Virus record (IMG/VR): IMGVR_UViG_3300013005_000001 | Location: 124,001 to 188,000 of that record | DNA: 64,000 nt | From: a virus | Direction: 5' to 3' (one strand) | Shown here: positions 14,417 through 24,637 of the stretch, in pieces | How the letters are laid out: every line of letters starts with the position of its first letter | Position numbering within the stretch: the stretch's first letter is position 1 | The notes under the pieces: generated by a model | What the model saw: the letters and a program-made list of their open reading frames with translations, nothing else | Told to the model about the DNA's origin: nothing | Database searches by the model: none | Position numbers and translations under genes: made by a program

Positions 14417-16026
14417 TGGCTGAAATGGACAATTTTTCTCAACAAGTTCAAGGTGGAGCTCAAGCATCGGCACAACAGCAGATGCCATTAGCAATGAGGG
14501 CAATGGCTGCAAATCCATTCAATTTTGGGGTTAGTCACTTAATTGGTTGGAATGCCCAAAGGTATGCAAACACTATGTTTAAAGGTGGTGTCCTTGACAC
14601 TGCTCCAGGGGCTACTGGCAAAAGAGCTGCAGTTAAAAACTTTCTAGGAAGAAGAACCGGAGCATACGCCGGTGACGCAATGCAGGATAATACCAATTAT
14701 GCATTTGGTAGAAGCATTCTAGGTGATGATAGAAGCATTTTTGGCAAAAAACCATTTGGAGCCGGACGAAAAGCAAAGGCCCAATTTGCTAACAACCCAT
14801 TGAATCCAGCTACATTTTTTAGATTTGATTCTGTAGCTAGATTGGCAGGAGCACCAGGAGATCCTTCTGTGTACTCACCATTTGGTACTGGAATGAACTT
14901 TGTTGCAGAAAGAATATTAAAAGGTAAAGGCCCAATTGGGGCGATGGCTAGAAGCAGATATCCAGGCAAATTTGATACAGCAACTGGCGATCTACTTCCT
15001 GGGAATGAAATGTATAGTGGAGGTCTTTTTGGTCGCATAAATACCATGGGCAAAGTCATGGATTATGAAAAGCATGTTAAAGCAGCATCTAACTTAACTG
15101 GAAGTCCATCTAATTACACTAGAAGCCAAGCAAGAATAGCTAGAAGGGGTGAAAAAGCAGCAGCTAAATTAGCTAAATTTGATGATAGTCTTATAAAACT
15201 CGGTCGAGCAACTGGAGCTCAATTTGCAACAGAAGCAGCAGAAAAAGTTGGAAGGGCTGCAATGGGTGGAGCGGCAGGTCCAGTAAATGTTAGTTCAATT
15301 CTTAAAACAGGAGTAGCAGACGCAGAAATAGGAGCAGCAGCTCAAAAAATAGGTAGAACAAGAGCATTGTCTCAGACTATAAGAGGTTTTGTGCCCGGAG
15401 GAATTTTTGATTCTGTAGCTACATTGGGCGGAAGAGGCTCTGAAATGGCTGGAAGTGCAGGTTTTAAGAAATCTTCTCAAATATTTGCTGAAGCAATGGA
15501 GGGTTCTAAGTTTAGTCGTTTAGGAGCAGGGGCTCTAGACGATGCAGCACACGGGGCAAAGAGTGCAATGAAAATCAAAACTAAAATGTCTGGATATATG
15601 CACCATGCAGATAACCTACTTAAGAGTGACGACGTTGCATTAATTAGAAAAACAGCAGGAAGACTTGGAATGGATGCTTTTGCCAGAAAAGAGTACAAGC
15701 TGGCAGGTAAGCTGGCTGGACAATATGCAGGAACTCTTGGACCTATGGCTGGAAAAGCTCTTGGAGCATTTGGTATGGCTTCAATGACCTATGACATTGG
15801 TAAAGGCGTAGGAAAGATGATGATGGGAGGCGTTAATTTTGGCAAAGATGCGCTAAAATCTATGCAGGGAAGTATGAACAAACCATTATTTGGAGCAGGA
15901 TTTAAAGACAATGAAGTTGCAGCAACATCAAGATCTAGAGGCGTTATGGCTATTCAGAACTCAAGACTTAATGCAAGAAGTTCTCTTGGATCAGAGGGCG
16001 CTATGATGGCAGCACATTTTGGATAA
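14416..16026 (+). CDS. Putative internal virion protein, 536 aa
   Basis: ATGA-type junction with the previous gene. Ala/Gly/Arg-rich, very basic, with repeated R-x-x-R and A-x-x-G patterns and a hydrophobic stretch near 430-460 (LGPMAGKALGAFGMA). No enzymatic motif. With 10056-14416 it forms a three-gene block of alanine/glycine-rich proteins directly upstream of terminase, a common place for head-internal or ejection proteins. I do not recognise a named family. Confidence 0.55.
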   Translation: MAEMDNFSQQVQGGAQASAQQQMPLAMRAMAANPFNFGVSHLIGWNAQRYANTMFKGGVLDTAPGATGKRAAVKNFLGRRTGAYAGDAMQDNTNYAFGRSILGDDRSIFGKKPFGAGRKAKAQFANNPLNPATFFRFDSVARLAGAPGDPSVYSPFGTGMNFVAERILKGKGPIGAMARSRYPGKFDTATGDLLPGNEMYSGGLFGRINTMGKVMDYEKHVKAASNLTGSPSNYTRSQARIARRGEKAAAKLAKFDDSLIKLGRATGAQFATEAAEKVGRAAMGGAAGPVNVSSILKTGVADAEIGAAAQKIGRTRALSQTIRGFVPGGIFDSVATLGGRGSEMAGSAGFKKSSQIFAEAMEGSKFSRLGAGALDDAAHGAKSAMKIKTKMSGYMHHADNLLKSDDVALIRKTAGRLGMDAFARKEYKLAGKLAGQYAGTLGPMAGKALGAFGMASMTYDIGKGVGKMMMGGVNFGKDALKSMQGSMNKPLFGAGFKDNEVAATSRSRGVMAIQNSRLNARSSLGSEGAMMAAHFG

Positions 16027-16029
16027 TTT

Positions 16030-17904
16030 ATGAGCGCAACGTTATCATCAAAAACTAAAAAGTTTAGACAAGATTTAGAAAAACTATCTAGAGAAGATTT
16101 ATTAGAAATAATAAAAGATCAAGATATAGAAACATTCAAACAAATTAATAGAATTGAATGGGTTTTTCAAAATAAATTAAATCATCTAACTTGGGCAGAT
16201 GGAAGCACTATAACAGAACGTCCATTGACCAATAAAGAGTTATCTCTTTTAGTTGACGAACCATTTGATCTTGATATGGATCTTTTAGATCTTGGAATCT
16301 CTGGAGAACAACAAAGGCAGATACACATAGCTAAAGACCCGTGCGTGTGGGCGAGGCAATTCTTACAGGCCGAAACAAGAGTGTATCAAACTTTAATTTT
16401 GAGAGACCCTGCATTAAGAAAAGTTTTAAGAGCTGGTCGTCGTCTTGGTAAAACATTTAGTATGGCTGTTTATCTGTTGCACTATAGCTATACCCACAAA
16501 GATGGAAGATGTCTTGTTATTGCGCCAATGAAATCTCACGTTGAATTAATCTATCAAGAGATTCTAAGACTTGCATCTAAGAATGAAATTGTAATGAACT
16601 CTATAGTTAGAAAAGTTACAAGCCCTCAATTCATGATTCAATTCTCTAATGGATCAACAATTAGATTCTTTACATCAGGTATGCGTTCTGGCGGAAAGTC
16701 TGACGTAGCTCGTGGTCAGGAAGCACATGTTATTGTTCTTGACGAAATGGATTACATGCACGCAGACGACCTTGATGCATTGTACGCAATGCTTCAGAAA
16801 ACTGCAGAAGATCAACCAGATAAAGTTCTTATTGGAGCTTCAACTCCAACTGGTAGAAGAGAACGCTTTTGGGAATGGTGTAGATCAGAAAGATTTAAAG
16901 AGTTTTGGTTTCCATCATATTGCAACCCATATTTTGCTAAAGAACAAGAAGATGAATTTAGAGAACAGTATTCTGAAATAGGATACAGGCATGAAATTGA
17001 AGCAGACTGGGGTGAAGACGCAGAAGGCGTATACCCAAGAAAATATGTTGATAAAGCTTTCATAGAACCAAACTGGAATTACGATGCTGAACTAAAGTCA
17101 GCTAGATCTTTTCATGTAATAGGAGTTGACTGGGACAAGTACGGAGCAGGTACAAATATAGTTGTCCTAGAGGTGTGCTCAGATACCTATGAGGAAGAAA
17201 GATTTAGAAATAAAGTAAGACTTGCCTATAGAGAAGAAATAGAAAGATCTGAATACACATTAACTAAAGCTGTTTCTAGAATCGTTGATTTAAATAATAT
17301 TTTTATGCCAAAACATATTTATGTAGATAGAGGCTATGGAGAAGTCCAGGTAGAGCTGTTGCATAAATACGGTGTTGAAAATCCACTTTCCGGATTAAAA
17401 CAAAAAGTTAAAGGTATTGGATTTGGAGAGTCTATAGATTTAAGAGATCCATATACTAAGCAAGTTGTTAAAAAAGAAATCAAACCATACATGGTAGATA
17501 ACTTAAGACAATATCTTGAAAAAGAATTATTAATGATTCCGGAAAAAGATAATGAAATGTATATGCAATTAATATCTTATGTCGTATTAAGAACGACTCA
17601 GACTGGTAGACCAGTCTTTGAAGCTGGAGGATCAGCTCAGGACCACGCGCACGATGCACTGATATTAGCTCTTCTTTCTATAACTCAAAACTATGGAGAT
17701 TTACATAAAGCAAGGTATACTACAACTACTAGCTCATTTTCCAATACGTTCTTCATGCCAGGAAGTGGCGATAGAGAAGACGATGATACTGATGCAAGTA
17801 AAACAAAAGTAGCAAACAGAACAGATTCTCTAGGAGTAAAAACGTCATTGAGAAAAAGTTTTAGTAGACGTGCAAGTGCACCAATTAAAAGACAGGTGTT
17901 TTAA
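16030..17904 (+). CDS. terL: Terminase large subunit
   Basis: Packages DNA into the prohead using an N-terminal ATPase and cuts the concatemer with a C-terminal RNase H-like nuclease. Walker A is AGRRLGKT at 135-142; Walker B is VIVLDEM with D238/E239; the coupling motif is GASTPTGR. Nuclease acidic residues are in GVDWD (D367, D369), YVDRG (D433) and QDHAHDA (D538/D542). At 624 residues it is a normal full-length TerL. No small subunit was identified next to it. Confidence 0.95.
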   Translation: MSATLSSKTKKFRQDLEKLSREDLLEIIKDQDIETFKQINRIEWVFQNKLNHLTWADGSTITERPLTNKELSLLVDEPFDLDMDLLDLGISGEQQRQIHIAKDPCVWARQFLQAETRVYQTLILRDPALRKVLRAGRRLGKTFSMAVYLLHYSYTHKDGRCLVIAPMKSHVELIYQEILRLASKNEIVMNSIVRKVTSPQFMIQFSNGSTIRFFTSGMRSGGKSDVARGQEAHVIVLDEMDYMHADDLDALYAMLQKTAEDQPDKVLIGASTPTGRRERFWEWCRSERFKEFWFPSYCNPYFAKEQEDEFREQYSEIGYRHEIEADWGEDAEGVYPRKYVDKAFIEPNWNYDAELKSARSFHVIGVDWDKYGAGTNIVVLEVCSDTYEEERFRNKVRLAYREEIERSEYTLTKAVSRIVDLNNIFMPKHIYVDRGYGEVQVELLHKYGVENPLSGLKQKVKGIGFGESIDLRDPYTKQVVKKEIKPYMVDNLRQYLEKELLMIPEKDNEMYMQLISYVVLRTTQTGRPVFEAGGSAQDHAHDALILALLSITQNYGDLHKARYTTTTSSFSNTFFMPGSGDREDDDTDASKTKVANRTDSLGVKTSLRKSFSRRASAPIKRQVF

Positions 17905-17906
17905 TA

Positions 17907-19502
17907 ATGGCAAACTATGGACTGGGAAACTCTAGCGCAGTAGAGAATGTTTTTAATGACCCATATTCTGACGTATCTTCTTTTAACTCAGTAGAAAAGA
18001 GAGAGAATGAAGCAGGAGTTGAATCTTCCTCTGGATTAGCAAACTATACTAATATCTCACAAACCCCAATTGGGCAAGTTAGATCTCATGTGTTTAACTG
18101 CGATCAAATAATTAAGCAGCTAATTCAGGAACTAGATGACAACCTACTAAAGGTTAACATCAACGCATACGTTTCCGTAGAAATGGAAATTGCACATAAA
18201 GCAGTTTGGCAAGATGCACAAAAATACTACGGTCGTCAACAGGACGAAAACACATTCACTACAATGGAAGTAAAATCTGCTCCAGACTTTATTTGTTATA
18301 GACAATACACATACGCACAAGAGCACAAGTGTAGGGCATGTAGAGAGTTTGTAAAGCAGTATGACATAGCTATTTCTCATACAAGTTTTGGGCATTTAAT
18401 AAGTCTAAAAAAAATATTGAACTACATTAATAATGAAGTTTCAATAATAAAAAATATAGTCATATACTATTTAGGAGAAGAGTACAAAGATGAAACAGAA
18501 GGCGAAATCGCAAAGCACCTCGCAGACTGGACAAAAGCAGTTACGCACTATACGAAACAGTTTGCCAAAGAAATCACAACCCAATCAGTCTCAATTCCAC
18601 AATCCGAATTGGATCAAATCTCTAAGAAACAAGCCGCTCAATTTCAAGCGTTTTTTTCGATCAGAATAAACTCAATCTCTTCTGAAATAAATTCTATACT
18701 TGGCTTAATAAAAAGAGACTGCGTCGACTTAGGAGATATGTTCTATAATAACTATCTAGTGCCTGCAATGACTTTTAAGTCCAAATTAATAGAACCAATA
18801 ATGACAGATATTAACACCACCTCTTTTGCAAAGAATGCTCCAATTCTAACTGGAGAAATGGTTATTGCAAGTAATGCAGTAGTTGGCAACTTAGGCTCAG
18901 TAACTACTGACCTTGTAGAAAAAAGAATAAACTTAGGCAAGAGAATGAAAGCCTATTTAGAATTGTTGCGACTAAAAAGAAGATATATTAATTATATAAT
19001 TCAATTAGAAGATTTTGCGGTTCAAAGAACAATAGCACTTGCTTCTCCAACTCCAGAAGATGTTATTAGGTATAATGACATCTTTGATGAAATATATGTA
19101 GATAATTCAAAGAGAGAAAATCTTAGATCTTCACACAATGACCTAGATGATCTAGACGGTGATGCTCACCCTCAATATTTAAGAGCTGACGGCGGAACCA
19201 TAAAAGGTGATATAACTGTTGAAAATGGAGCTAAGATAGACGGAGTTAGCTTAGCTAATCATAGTCATAATTTTGAAGACGGAAGTAATCCAATAAGTGC
19301 AATGTCAATAGATTATGAATCTGCAAGACAAGATTATTATGACAACGTTGATAATAAGCCATATTCAAATTTAGTGCTATCTGGTTTTGAAGCTATTCAA
19401 AAGATAGGTGGAGGACACGAATATAGTGCCACCTTTGAAATTGAGGTAGATGATGATAAGATTAGCACATATGATTTTGAGATTCTTTACAAAGAGCTGT
19501 AA
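17907..19502 (+). CDS. Virion fibre or baseplate-associated protein, 531 aa
   Basis: Starts two bases after terL. The N-terminal two thirds are helical. The C-terminal third carries HNDLDDLDGDAHPQYL followed by RADGGTIKGDI, a repeat type common in phage tail-fibre and collar proteins, and ends in beta-rich sequence. It is followed after two bases by another fibre gene, and then by the S74 fibre. Together they look like a fibre set encoded within the head module. The exact place on the virion cannot be read from sequence. Confidence 0.65.
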   Translation: MANYGLGNSSAVENVFNDPYSDVSSFNSVEKRENEAGVESSSGLANYTNISQTPIGQVRSHVFNCDQIIKQLIQELDDNLLKVNINAYVSVEMEIAHKAVWQDAQKYYGRQQDENTFTTMEVKSAPDFICYRQYTYAQEHKCRACREFVKQYDIAISHTSFGHLISLKKILNYINNEVSIIKNIVIYYLGEEYKDETEGEIAKHLADWTKAVTHYTKQFAKEITTQSVSIPQSELDQISKKQAAQFQAFFSIRINSISSEINSILGLIKRDCVDLGDMFYNNYLVPAMTFKSKLIEPIMTDINTTSFAKNAPILTGEMVIASNAVVGNLGSVTTDLVEKRINLGKRMKAYLELLRLKRRYINYIIQLEDFAVQRTIALASPTPEDVIRYNDIFDEIYVDNSKRENLRSSHNDLDDLDGDAHPQYLRADGGTIKGDITVENGAKIDGVSLANHSHNFEDGSNPISAMSIDYESARQDYYDNVDNKPYSNLVLSGFEAIQKIGGGHEYSATFEIEVDDDKISTYDFEILYKEL

Positions 19503-19504
19503 CT

Positions 19505-20482
19505 ATGCCTTGGTTTAATTATTACACTACATCAGGACTAACAACGTCCATCAAGCCCCCTATAAGAAGATCAATATCTTTTCCAGCCCTAGCTGACAAT
19601 TTGAAGATAAATGATTGGATTCATGCCCCATTGGATGAGTTGAATATAGGTCAAGTTTTTTCTTCATCAAATAATGCAATTGAACAATCTTTTGATCAAG
19701 ACTCATATTTAGTAGCATATGAAACTGCAACGTCCACGACTGCTACTTACTCTTATATTGATGCTAACAATAATTTATACTTTAGATCTTTAACAGATGT
19801 AAACGCAGGTTCAAGACCAGATGGTGCATATTACATTTATTACCATAGTGATAATATTCAATACATATCTTTGATTGGCAGCAACTATGTCAGAACAGTA
19901 AATCCATCTGGTTCGAACTTTATGGGATCTCCAACTGGCTCTGGTTCCAATCTTGTTAACTACTATTCTCATTCCGTAGTAGCTGGATCCTCAAACGTGC
20001 GAGTATCTCAAATTACTTACTTGGGAGATCCAGGAATATGGGTAAGCGGAAAAACGCAAACTGTAGGAGCAAAAGTCTTGGGAAACTTTGATGGTCCAAA
20101 GTTAGTTATCTATGGAGATAAAGGTCCAGACAAAGGAAAAATAAACCTTAAGATAATTAAAACCTCTGCAACAACAAGTGGGCAATCAGTAGTGTATACT
20201 TCAAACGGTATAGATCTTTACAATACAAACGCTGTTGTAGACACTCCAATATTTACTATAGATTTAAATACGCAAACTTCTGTTACCGGACTCAATGCAT
20301 ATGATGATTACTATGGTTCTTTCTCTTACGAGATTGAGCTTCTTGCAACTAAAAATCAAGCTTCTAGCGCAACTGGACTTTCAGTAACAAAACATACGTA
20401 TAGTAAAAATTATAAACTTTCTTTCAATAAAGAAGAGATAGATCCTTCAATATCTTTTACGAGCACCGGAGTAATACGATGA
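19505..20482 (+). CDS. Fibre-like beta-rich protein, 325 aa
   Basis: Serine/tyrosine/asparagine-rich, low in charged residues, with many short beta strands (YYTTSG, SYIDANNNLYF, YYIYYHSDN), typical of trimeric fibre or receptor-binding proteins. No known domain recognised. Its stop (TGA 20480-20482) overlaps the ATG of the next fibre (20479), and the two lie in the same reading frame downstream of the recoding site, so plain stop readthrough is a formal alternative to the start-plus-shift model. Confidence 0.6.
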   Translation: MPWFNYYTTSGLTTSIKPPIRRSISFPALADNLKINDWIHAPLDELNIGQVFSSSNNAIEQSFDQDSYLVAYETATSTTATYSYIDANNNLYFRSLTDVNAGSRPDGAYYIYYHSDNIQYISLIGSNYVRTVNPSGSNFMGSPTGSGSNLVNYYSHSVVAGSSNVRVSQITYLGDPGIWVSGKTQTVGAKVLGNFDGPKLVIYGDKGPDKGKINLKIIKTSATTSGQSVVYTSNGIDLYNTNAVVDTPIFTIDLNTQTSVTGLNAYDDYYGSFSYEIELLATKNQASSATGLSVTKHTYSKNYKLSFNKEEIDPSISFTSTGVIR

Positions 20483-22498
20483 CAATTATTAAAAAAACAA
20501 TTACACGGACTAAAGCCAGACGCTAACTATCTATTTGCTCTCAAGCCTAAGAACACAGAGATAGTAGCCGTAGATGATTTACCAGAAACTATACGAGTAA
20601 AAACTCCAGCAGTTTCTTCGGTTCCATCAACCATAACTGGCTTTGGAGTTTCCGCAAACTTTGAAACAGTAATGTTTTATTTTAATCCAGTTAATGATAT
20701 TGACTTAGACTCATATGCGTATCAGTTATATGATATTCCTAATCCTACAAGCTTAACTACACCAATAGCAAGTGGCAAAAACAAAGCTAACGTATTTACA
20801 ATCTCAGTAACTAACTCTACTGATTCCACTCCTAAAACATATTACGGAAGAGTTGCTGTAGTTAATAGTGCTGGAACGGTTGGCACATATACCAGTTTAG
20901 TTTCATCTGGTGCAACGCCATTAATTGGAAATCAATATATATCAGAGTTAACTGCAGCCAAGATTACTACAGGAACATTAGGGGCTCATGAAATTACTTT
21001 AGGTGGAGCAACTTCTATTATTAAATCATCTACTTACAACTTTGCTTCACCAACAACTGGATGGTTCATCCAAGGAGACGGAAGGGCAAGCATAGGTGGT
21101 CCAAATGGCATTAACTTCAACGGATCAACTACAGCTCCTGCTATAACATTGGGATCAAATGTAACCATTGAATCTGGAGTAGCAGTACCAAACTCTTCTG
21201 GAGTAGCTTTTACTGGTTTAACTATTACAACAGCAGTTGGATCTGTAGGTGGAATACAATTAGGTTCTGACGCAAATAATCAGTGGCTTACAAGTGGCTA
21301 TTTTAGAACAGGTAATAGTAGTAAATATCTTCTTTTTAATCCCGCAGGATCGGGATCTCTTACTATCAATGGAACTGTAGTTCAAAACGGCACCGTTGGT
21401 GGAATGGTTGCTGGAACTTCCAGCATTTACTTAGGAGCAAACACATATGCAAATGCTAATACACCATTTTACGTAGACACATCCAGTAGGTTTTCGTTAG
21501 GAGATAAACTATATTTTAACGGAACAAATTTAACAGTTGGTGGAACAATTAATGCAACTGGTGGAAATTTTAGTGGAACTATAACTTCTGGAGGTGCACA
21601 CTTTGGCGTAATGGTTCCTGGTGGAGGTTATTATAAAGGGTTGAACTTAAGTCCTGATAGTAACACACAGTTTCAAAGCTGCTTCATTAGAGGCGATGGC
21701 GGTGAAGTTTACCTAAGAGCAGATAACGGAAGTCAGTGGATTAAGTTTGAAAATGGAAGCGTTCAAATTAATGCAGTTGGTTTCAATTTAAGTGGAGGTT
21801 CTGCTACATTTTCTGGAACCATAAATGCAGGAACAATTAATGGAACAACAATTAATGGGTCGAGCATTGTTGCAGACAGCTCAATCTTGGTCGGCACTAG
21901 TACCTCTTTAGGTTATCTAAAATTAGCTACAAATGATAATGTTATAGTAAACGGAATGAAATTTCAAAATAGGCAATATGCAGGCTGGAATGCTTCATTT
22001 TATCCATATGCAGATGCTGTATCTGATCTAAGTGTCGTCACCAACCCCAGCTTAGGTGTTTACCGTTGGGATAATATTTATTATGTAGGAACTATTGCTG
22101 ACCAGTCGGATATGAGATCAAAGAATACAATTGAGGATTCTGATCTCGGTCTTGATTTCATCAATATGCTTAGACCCGTATCTTACTTTAAAAATGCACA
22201 CAAAAAAATTCCAAGAGAAGATGACAACGGTAACTACTTGCGTGATGAAAATGAAAATATGATTTGCGATACTATTCCCGGCAAGCGCAGACACTATGGC
22301 TTAATTGCTCAAGAGGTTCGTCAAGTTATTTCAGATCTTGGCAAGACTTCTATGGATTTTTCTGGATGGGGGCAACATGATCCAGATGATCCTGAATCAG
22401 AACAAACGCTGTCATATTTGGCGTTTATATCTCCTGCTATTAAGGCTATTCAAGAACTTTCTGCAAAAGTTGATGAATTAGAATCTCGTCTGGTATAA
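20479..22498 (+). CDS. Tail fibre with N-terminal fibronectin-like start and C-terminal S74 chaperone domain; CGG-recoded, 672 aa
   Basis: ATG 20479 overlaps the previous stop. After nine codons comes CGG (20506); skipping its C gives T-G-L-K-P-D-A-N-Y-L-F, the classic GLKP turn of fibronectin-like fibre domains, and an open frame to 22498. Without the shift the frame ends after 15 codons. The middle is a beta-helix-like repeat region rich in GT and SGT. The C-terminus is an S74 intramolecular chaperone: SDMRSKNTI with catalytic Ser about 543 and Lys about 548, then LRPVSYF and YGLIAQEV, and a final coiled coil. It folds the trimer and then cuts itself off. Confidence 0.8.
20506..20509 (+). 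other. CGGA +1 recoding site 4
   Basis: Context ACA-CGG-ACT-AAA. Skipping C gives ACA-GGA-CTA-AAG-CCA (TGLKP). Glycine is the residue expected by the fibre motif, whereas CGG plus a skipped A would give TRLKP. An A7 run lies 10 bases upstream, but a shift there is not needed to explain the frame. Confidence 0.7.
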
Positions 22499-22506
22499 TA
22501 ATTACC

Positions 22507-22692
22507 ATGAATGAATCAAATTTAGACATCAACCTTATAGTCCAATCTTTCCAGGAAAGAATTGGAGCTCTAATAACAGAAGTCGTAGTTAAAGACGCTA
22601 CAATTAAGCAGCTTACTATGCAACTTCAACAAAGTCAAGACAAATCAGACGGGTTTGATATGCCCGCAGAAACTGTAAAGAGAGTAAAATAA
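22507..22692 (+). CDS. Short coiled-coil protein, 61 aa
   Basis: Starts eight bases after the fibre stop. Residues 5-47 form a long amphipathic helix (LDINLIVQSFQERIGALI, then TIKQLTMQLQQSQ). It ends in a short polar tail and overlaps the next ATG by one base. Probably a fibre-associated trimerisation or assembly helper, judging from position after an S74 fibre; no family recognised. Confidence 0.55.
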   Translation: MNESNLDINLIVQSFQERIGALITEVVVKDATIKQLTMQLQQSQDKSDGFDMPAETVKRVK

Positions 22693-22904
22693 TGACAAAG
22701 AAATCAGTATTACCAGAAGAACTGGCAGAGCAAGTAGAAGAAGCTCTTGTAGCTGAAAAGGAAATGAATATCACCATTAAGATTACTAATTCTAATCTTT
22801 CTTACAAGAGTGATTTTACAGAACCAGAGACAGTTTTCTGGCTTGAAGCTATTAAAGATATTATTATCAAAAAGACATTTCAAGAGTCCGAAAGACAAAG
22901 CTGA
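22692..22904 (+). CDS. Small acidic protein, 70 aa
   Basis: Overlaps the previous gene by one base. An acidic helix (LPEELAEQVEEALVAEKE) is followed by a beta strand (NITIKITNSNLSY) and a helix. No motif or family recognised. It closes the fibre group before the portal operon, whose promoter-like motif begins 20 bases downstream. Confidence 0.5.
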   Translation: MTKKSVLPEELAEQVEEALVAEKEMNITIKITNSNLSYKSDFTEPETVFWLEAIKDIIIKKTFQESERQS

Positions 22905-22921
22905 ATTTAAAGTATAATAAA

Positions 22922-22937
22922 CTGTACTATACAGTAT
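22922..22937 (+). promoter_or_regulatory. TACTATA motif within an ACTGTA/TACAGT inverted repeat
   Basis: ACTGTA-CTA-TACAGT forms a perfect 6-bp inverted repeat that contains TACTATA (22925-22931), 36 bases before the portal ATG. It could be a late promoter, an operator, or both. Confidence 0.4.
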
Positions 22938-22966
22938 TATCTTTAGAATTTGGAGCTGATTAGCTT

Positions 22967-24637
22967 ATGGCACTACGTCAATATTTACCCTTCCAGAAGT
23001 CTGAGCTGTCTGAGTTTGATTTTGAATCAGCTCAGCTATCTCCAGATAAGATTGGATCACTCAGCAAAGCAATGAGGGTCGCAGCCTTTGCTTTGGGCTA
23101 TCGTGGCGTCAATTATTATTACACTGGAAGAACTAACTTTGAACCTTCTCCATATAACTTTGATAGAATAATACAGGCAATAGATACTGACTCGTATGTC
23201 AAGCAGGCCATGGCTAAATACCAGGATCTGTTTTGGAAAGAGGGTTGGCAAATTGTTGGAGAAAATCCAGAAGCTGTAGCCTACTTATATCAGAGAATAG
23301 ACTATATGGAAATGGCTATGAGAAGGCCGTTTTTAGATTTTCTTATTGATTTATCTGATCAATTATTTAAATTTTCAAACGTATTTATAGTTAAAGCTAG
23401 AGCTGATTTAGCAGAATATTTTCCTAAGGCATTAGAGCCAGTAGGTGCTGCACAGCCAGTTGTTGGGTATTATTTGATACCAACTGAGCAGGCAAGAATC
23501 TTAAGAGATAAGCATAATAAGCCAAAAGCATATTTGCAAAGAACTAATCCAATGACGTATGCGCCTACGGACAGAGATCCTAAGTGGCCAGCTGAAAGTG
23601 TTATACATTTATTCTTTGATAGAAAACCAGGAAGAATATTTGGTACTCCATTCTTGGCAAACGTTTTAGACGACGTTGTTGCATTGCGACAGATTGAAGA
23701 AGATATTCAAAATTTAGTGCACAGAGAACTGTTCCCACTTTATAAGTATAGAATTGGAACAGCAGATCAACCAGCTGAGCCAGAGGAAATAGATCAAGCA
23801 GCAGTAGAGATTGAGAACCTTAGAGCTGAAGGCGGTTTAATCCTTCCATTTAGACATGACGTTGAAGTCATAGGATCTCAAAATGCAGCACTTGATGCAT
23901 CAAACTACTTAAATCACTTTAAGGAAAGAGTTGCAGTAGGTCTAGGAGTTGCACCACACCACCTTGGAATGAGCATGGGCGGTGGCAATAGATCTGCTTC
24001 AGAGAGATTAGATACAGCACTATACGATAAGATTAAGCATTTCCAAAAGCAATTTGCAGAGATGGTAAGAGTAAACATTTTTAATGAAATACTATTCGAA
24101 GGTGGATTTGATCCGCTAGTTAATCCAACTGAGTCATCCATATCAGACAGATGCTACTTTAAATTTAACGAAATAGATGTTGACACTCAAGTCAAGAAAG
24201 AAACACATATAATACAAAAGTATGTAAACTCTCTTATTACTTTGGAAGAAGCAAGAATTAAACTGGGCGAAAATCCGGAAGTTGATAATGATGATTTATT
24301 CATGTCAGCACAAGGTAAGGTCCAAATTGACGTCGGAGCCGCACAAGCAGACACTCAAGCAAAACTTCAAACTAGCAAAGATGTTGTCAAGGATGGAGAC
24401 AAACAAACTCCAGCACCAAAGGGGCAAACAAACATGCCATCAAACAGAAAAGGTGCAGGCAATGTAATGAGACCGCAAAATCAACAGGGTAGACTAACTT
24501 CACCCAATATTAAGAGATCAGATTCTACTTGGATTGGCATGGTTGAAAATCTTCTCGAAGAGCAGTATAATGTAGTAATAGTAGAAGAAGATCAAGAACA
24601 ACAAGAAAATGTAAATGAGGAAAAAAATGTCAATTAA
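22967..24637 (+). CDS. Portal protein
   Basis: Forms the dodecameric portal through which DNA enters and leaves the head. 556 residues, the normal size. Features typical of the family: an N-terminal part with FWKEGWQIVG, the PTEQARILRDK strand, AESVIHLFFDRKPGR, then GTPFLANVLDDVVALRQIEEDIQNL (in two blocks) for the stem/wing and a C-terminal GVAPHHLGMS with SASERLD. The last 80 residues are polar and glutamine-rich. GGAG lies 13 bases ahead of ATG. It is followed by a small gene, a glycosyltransferase and the protease-scaffold. Confidence 0.9.
   Translation: MALRQYLPFQKSELSEFDFESAQLSPDKIGSLSKAMRVAAFALGYRGVNYYYTGRTNFEPSPYNFDRIIQAIDTDSYVKQAMAKYQDLFWKEGWQIVGENPEAVAYLYQRIDYMEMAMRRPFLDFLIDLSDQLFKFSNVFIVKARADLAEYFPKALEPVGAAQPVVGYYLIPTEQARILRDKHNKPKAYLQRTNPMTYAPTDRDPKWPAESVIHLFFDRKPGRIFGTPFLANVLDDVVALRQIEEDIQNLVHRELFPLYKYRIGTADQPAEPEEIDQAAVEIENLRAEGGLILPFRHDVEVIGSQNAALDASNYLNHFKERVAVGLGVAPHHLGMSMGGGNRSASERLDTALYDKIKHFQKQFAEMVRVNIFNEILFEGGFDPLVNPTESSISDRCYFKFNEIDVDTQVKKETHIIQKYVNSLITLEEARIKLGENPEVDNDDLFMSAQGKVQIDVGAAQADTQAKLQTSKDVVKDGDKQTPAPKGQTNMPSNRKGAGNVMRPQNQQGRLTSPNIKRSDSTWIGMVENLLEEQYNVVIVEEDQEQQENVNEEKNVN

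Noticed and set aside
20480-20482. TGA readthrough joining fibre genes 19505-20482 and 20479-22498
   Set aside because: The two are in the same frame, but an overlapping ATG, the CGG site and the restored TGLKP motif explain the second gene without readthrough.
20490-20520. A7 homopolymer as a simple sequencing error explaining the broken fibre gene
   Set aside because: Removing one A would fix this gene alone, but the six other breaks have no homopolymer of that kind, while all seven have an in-frame CGG. It is kept only as an alternative for this site.
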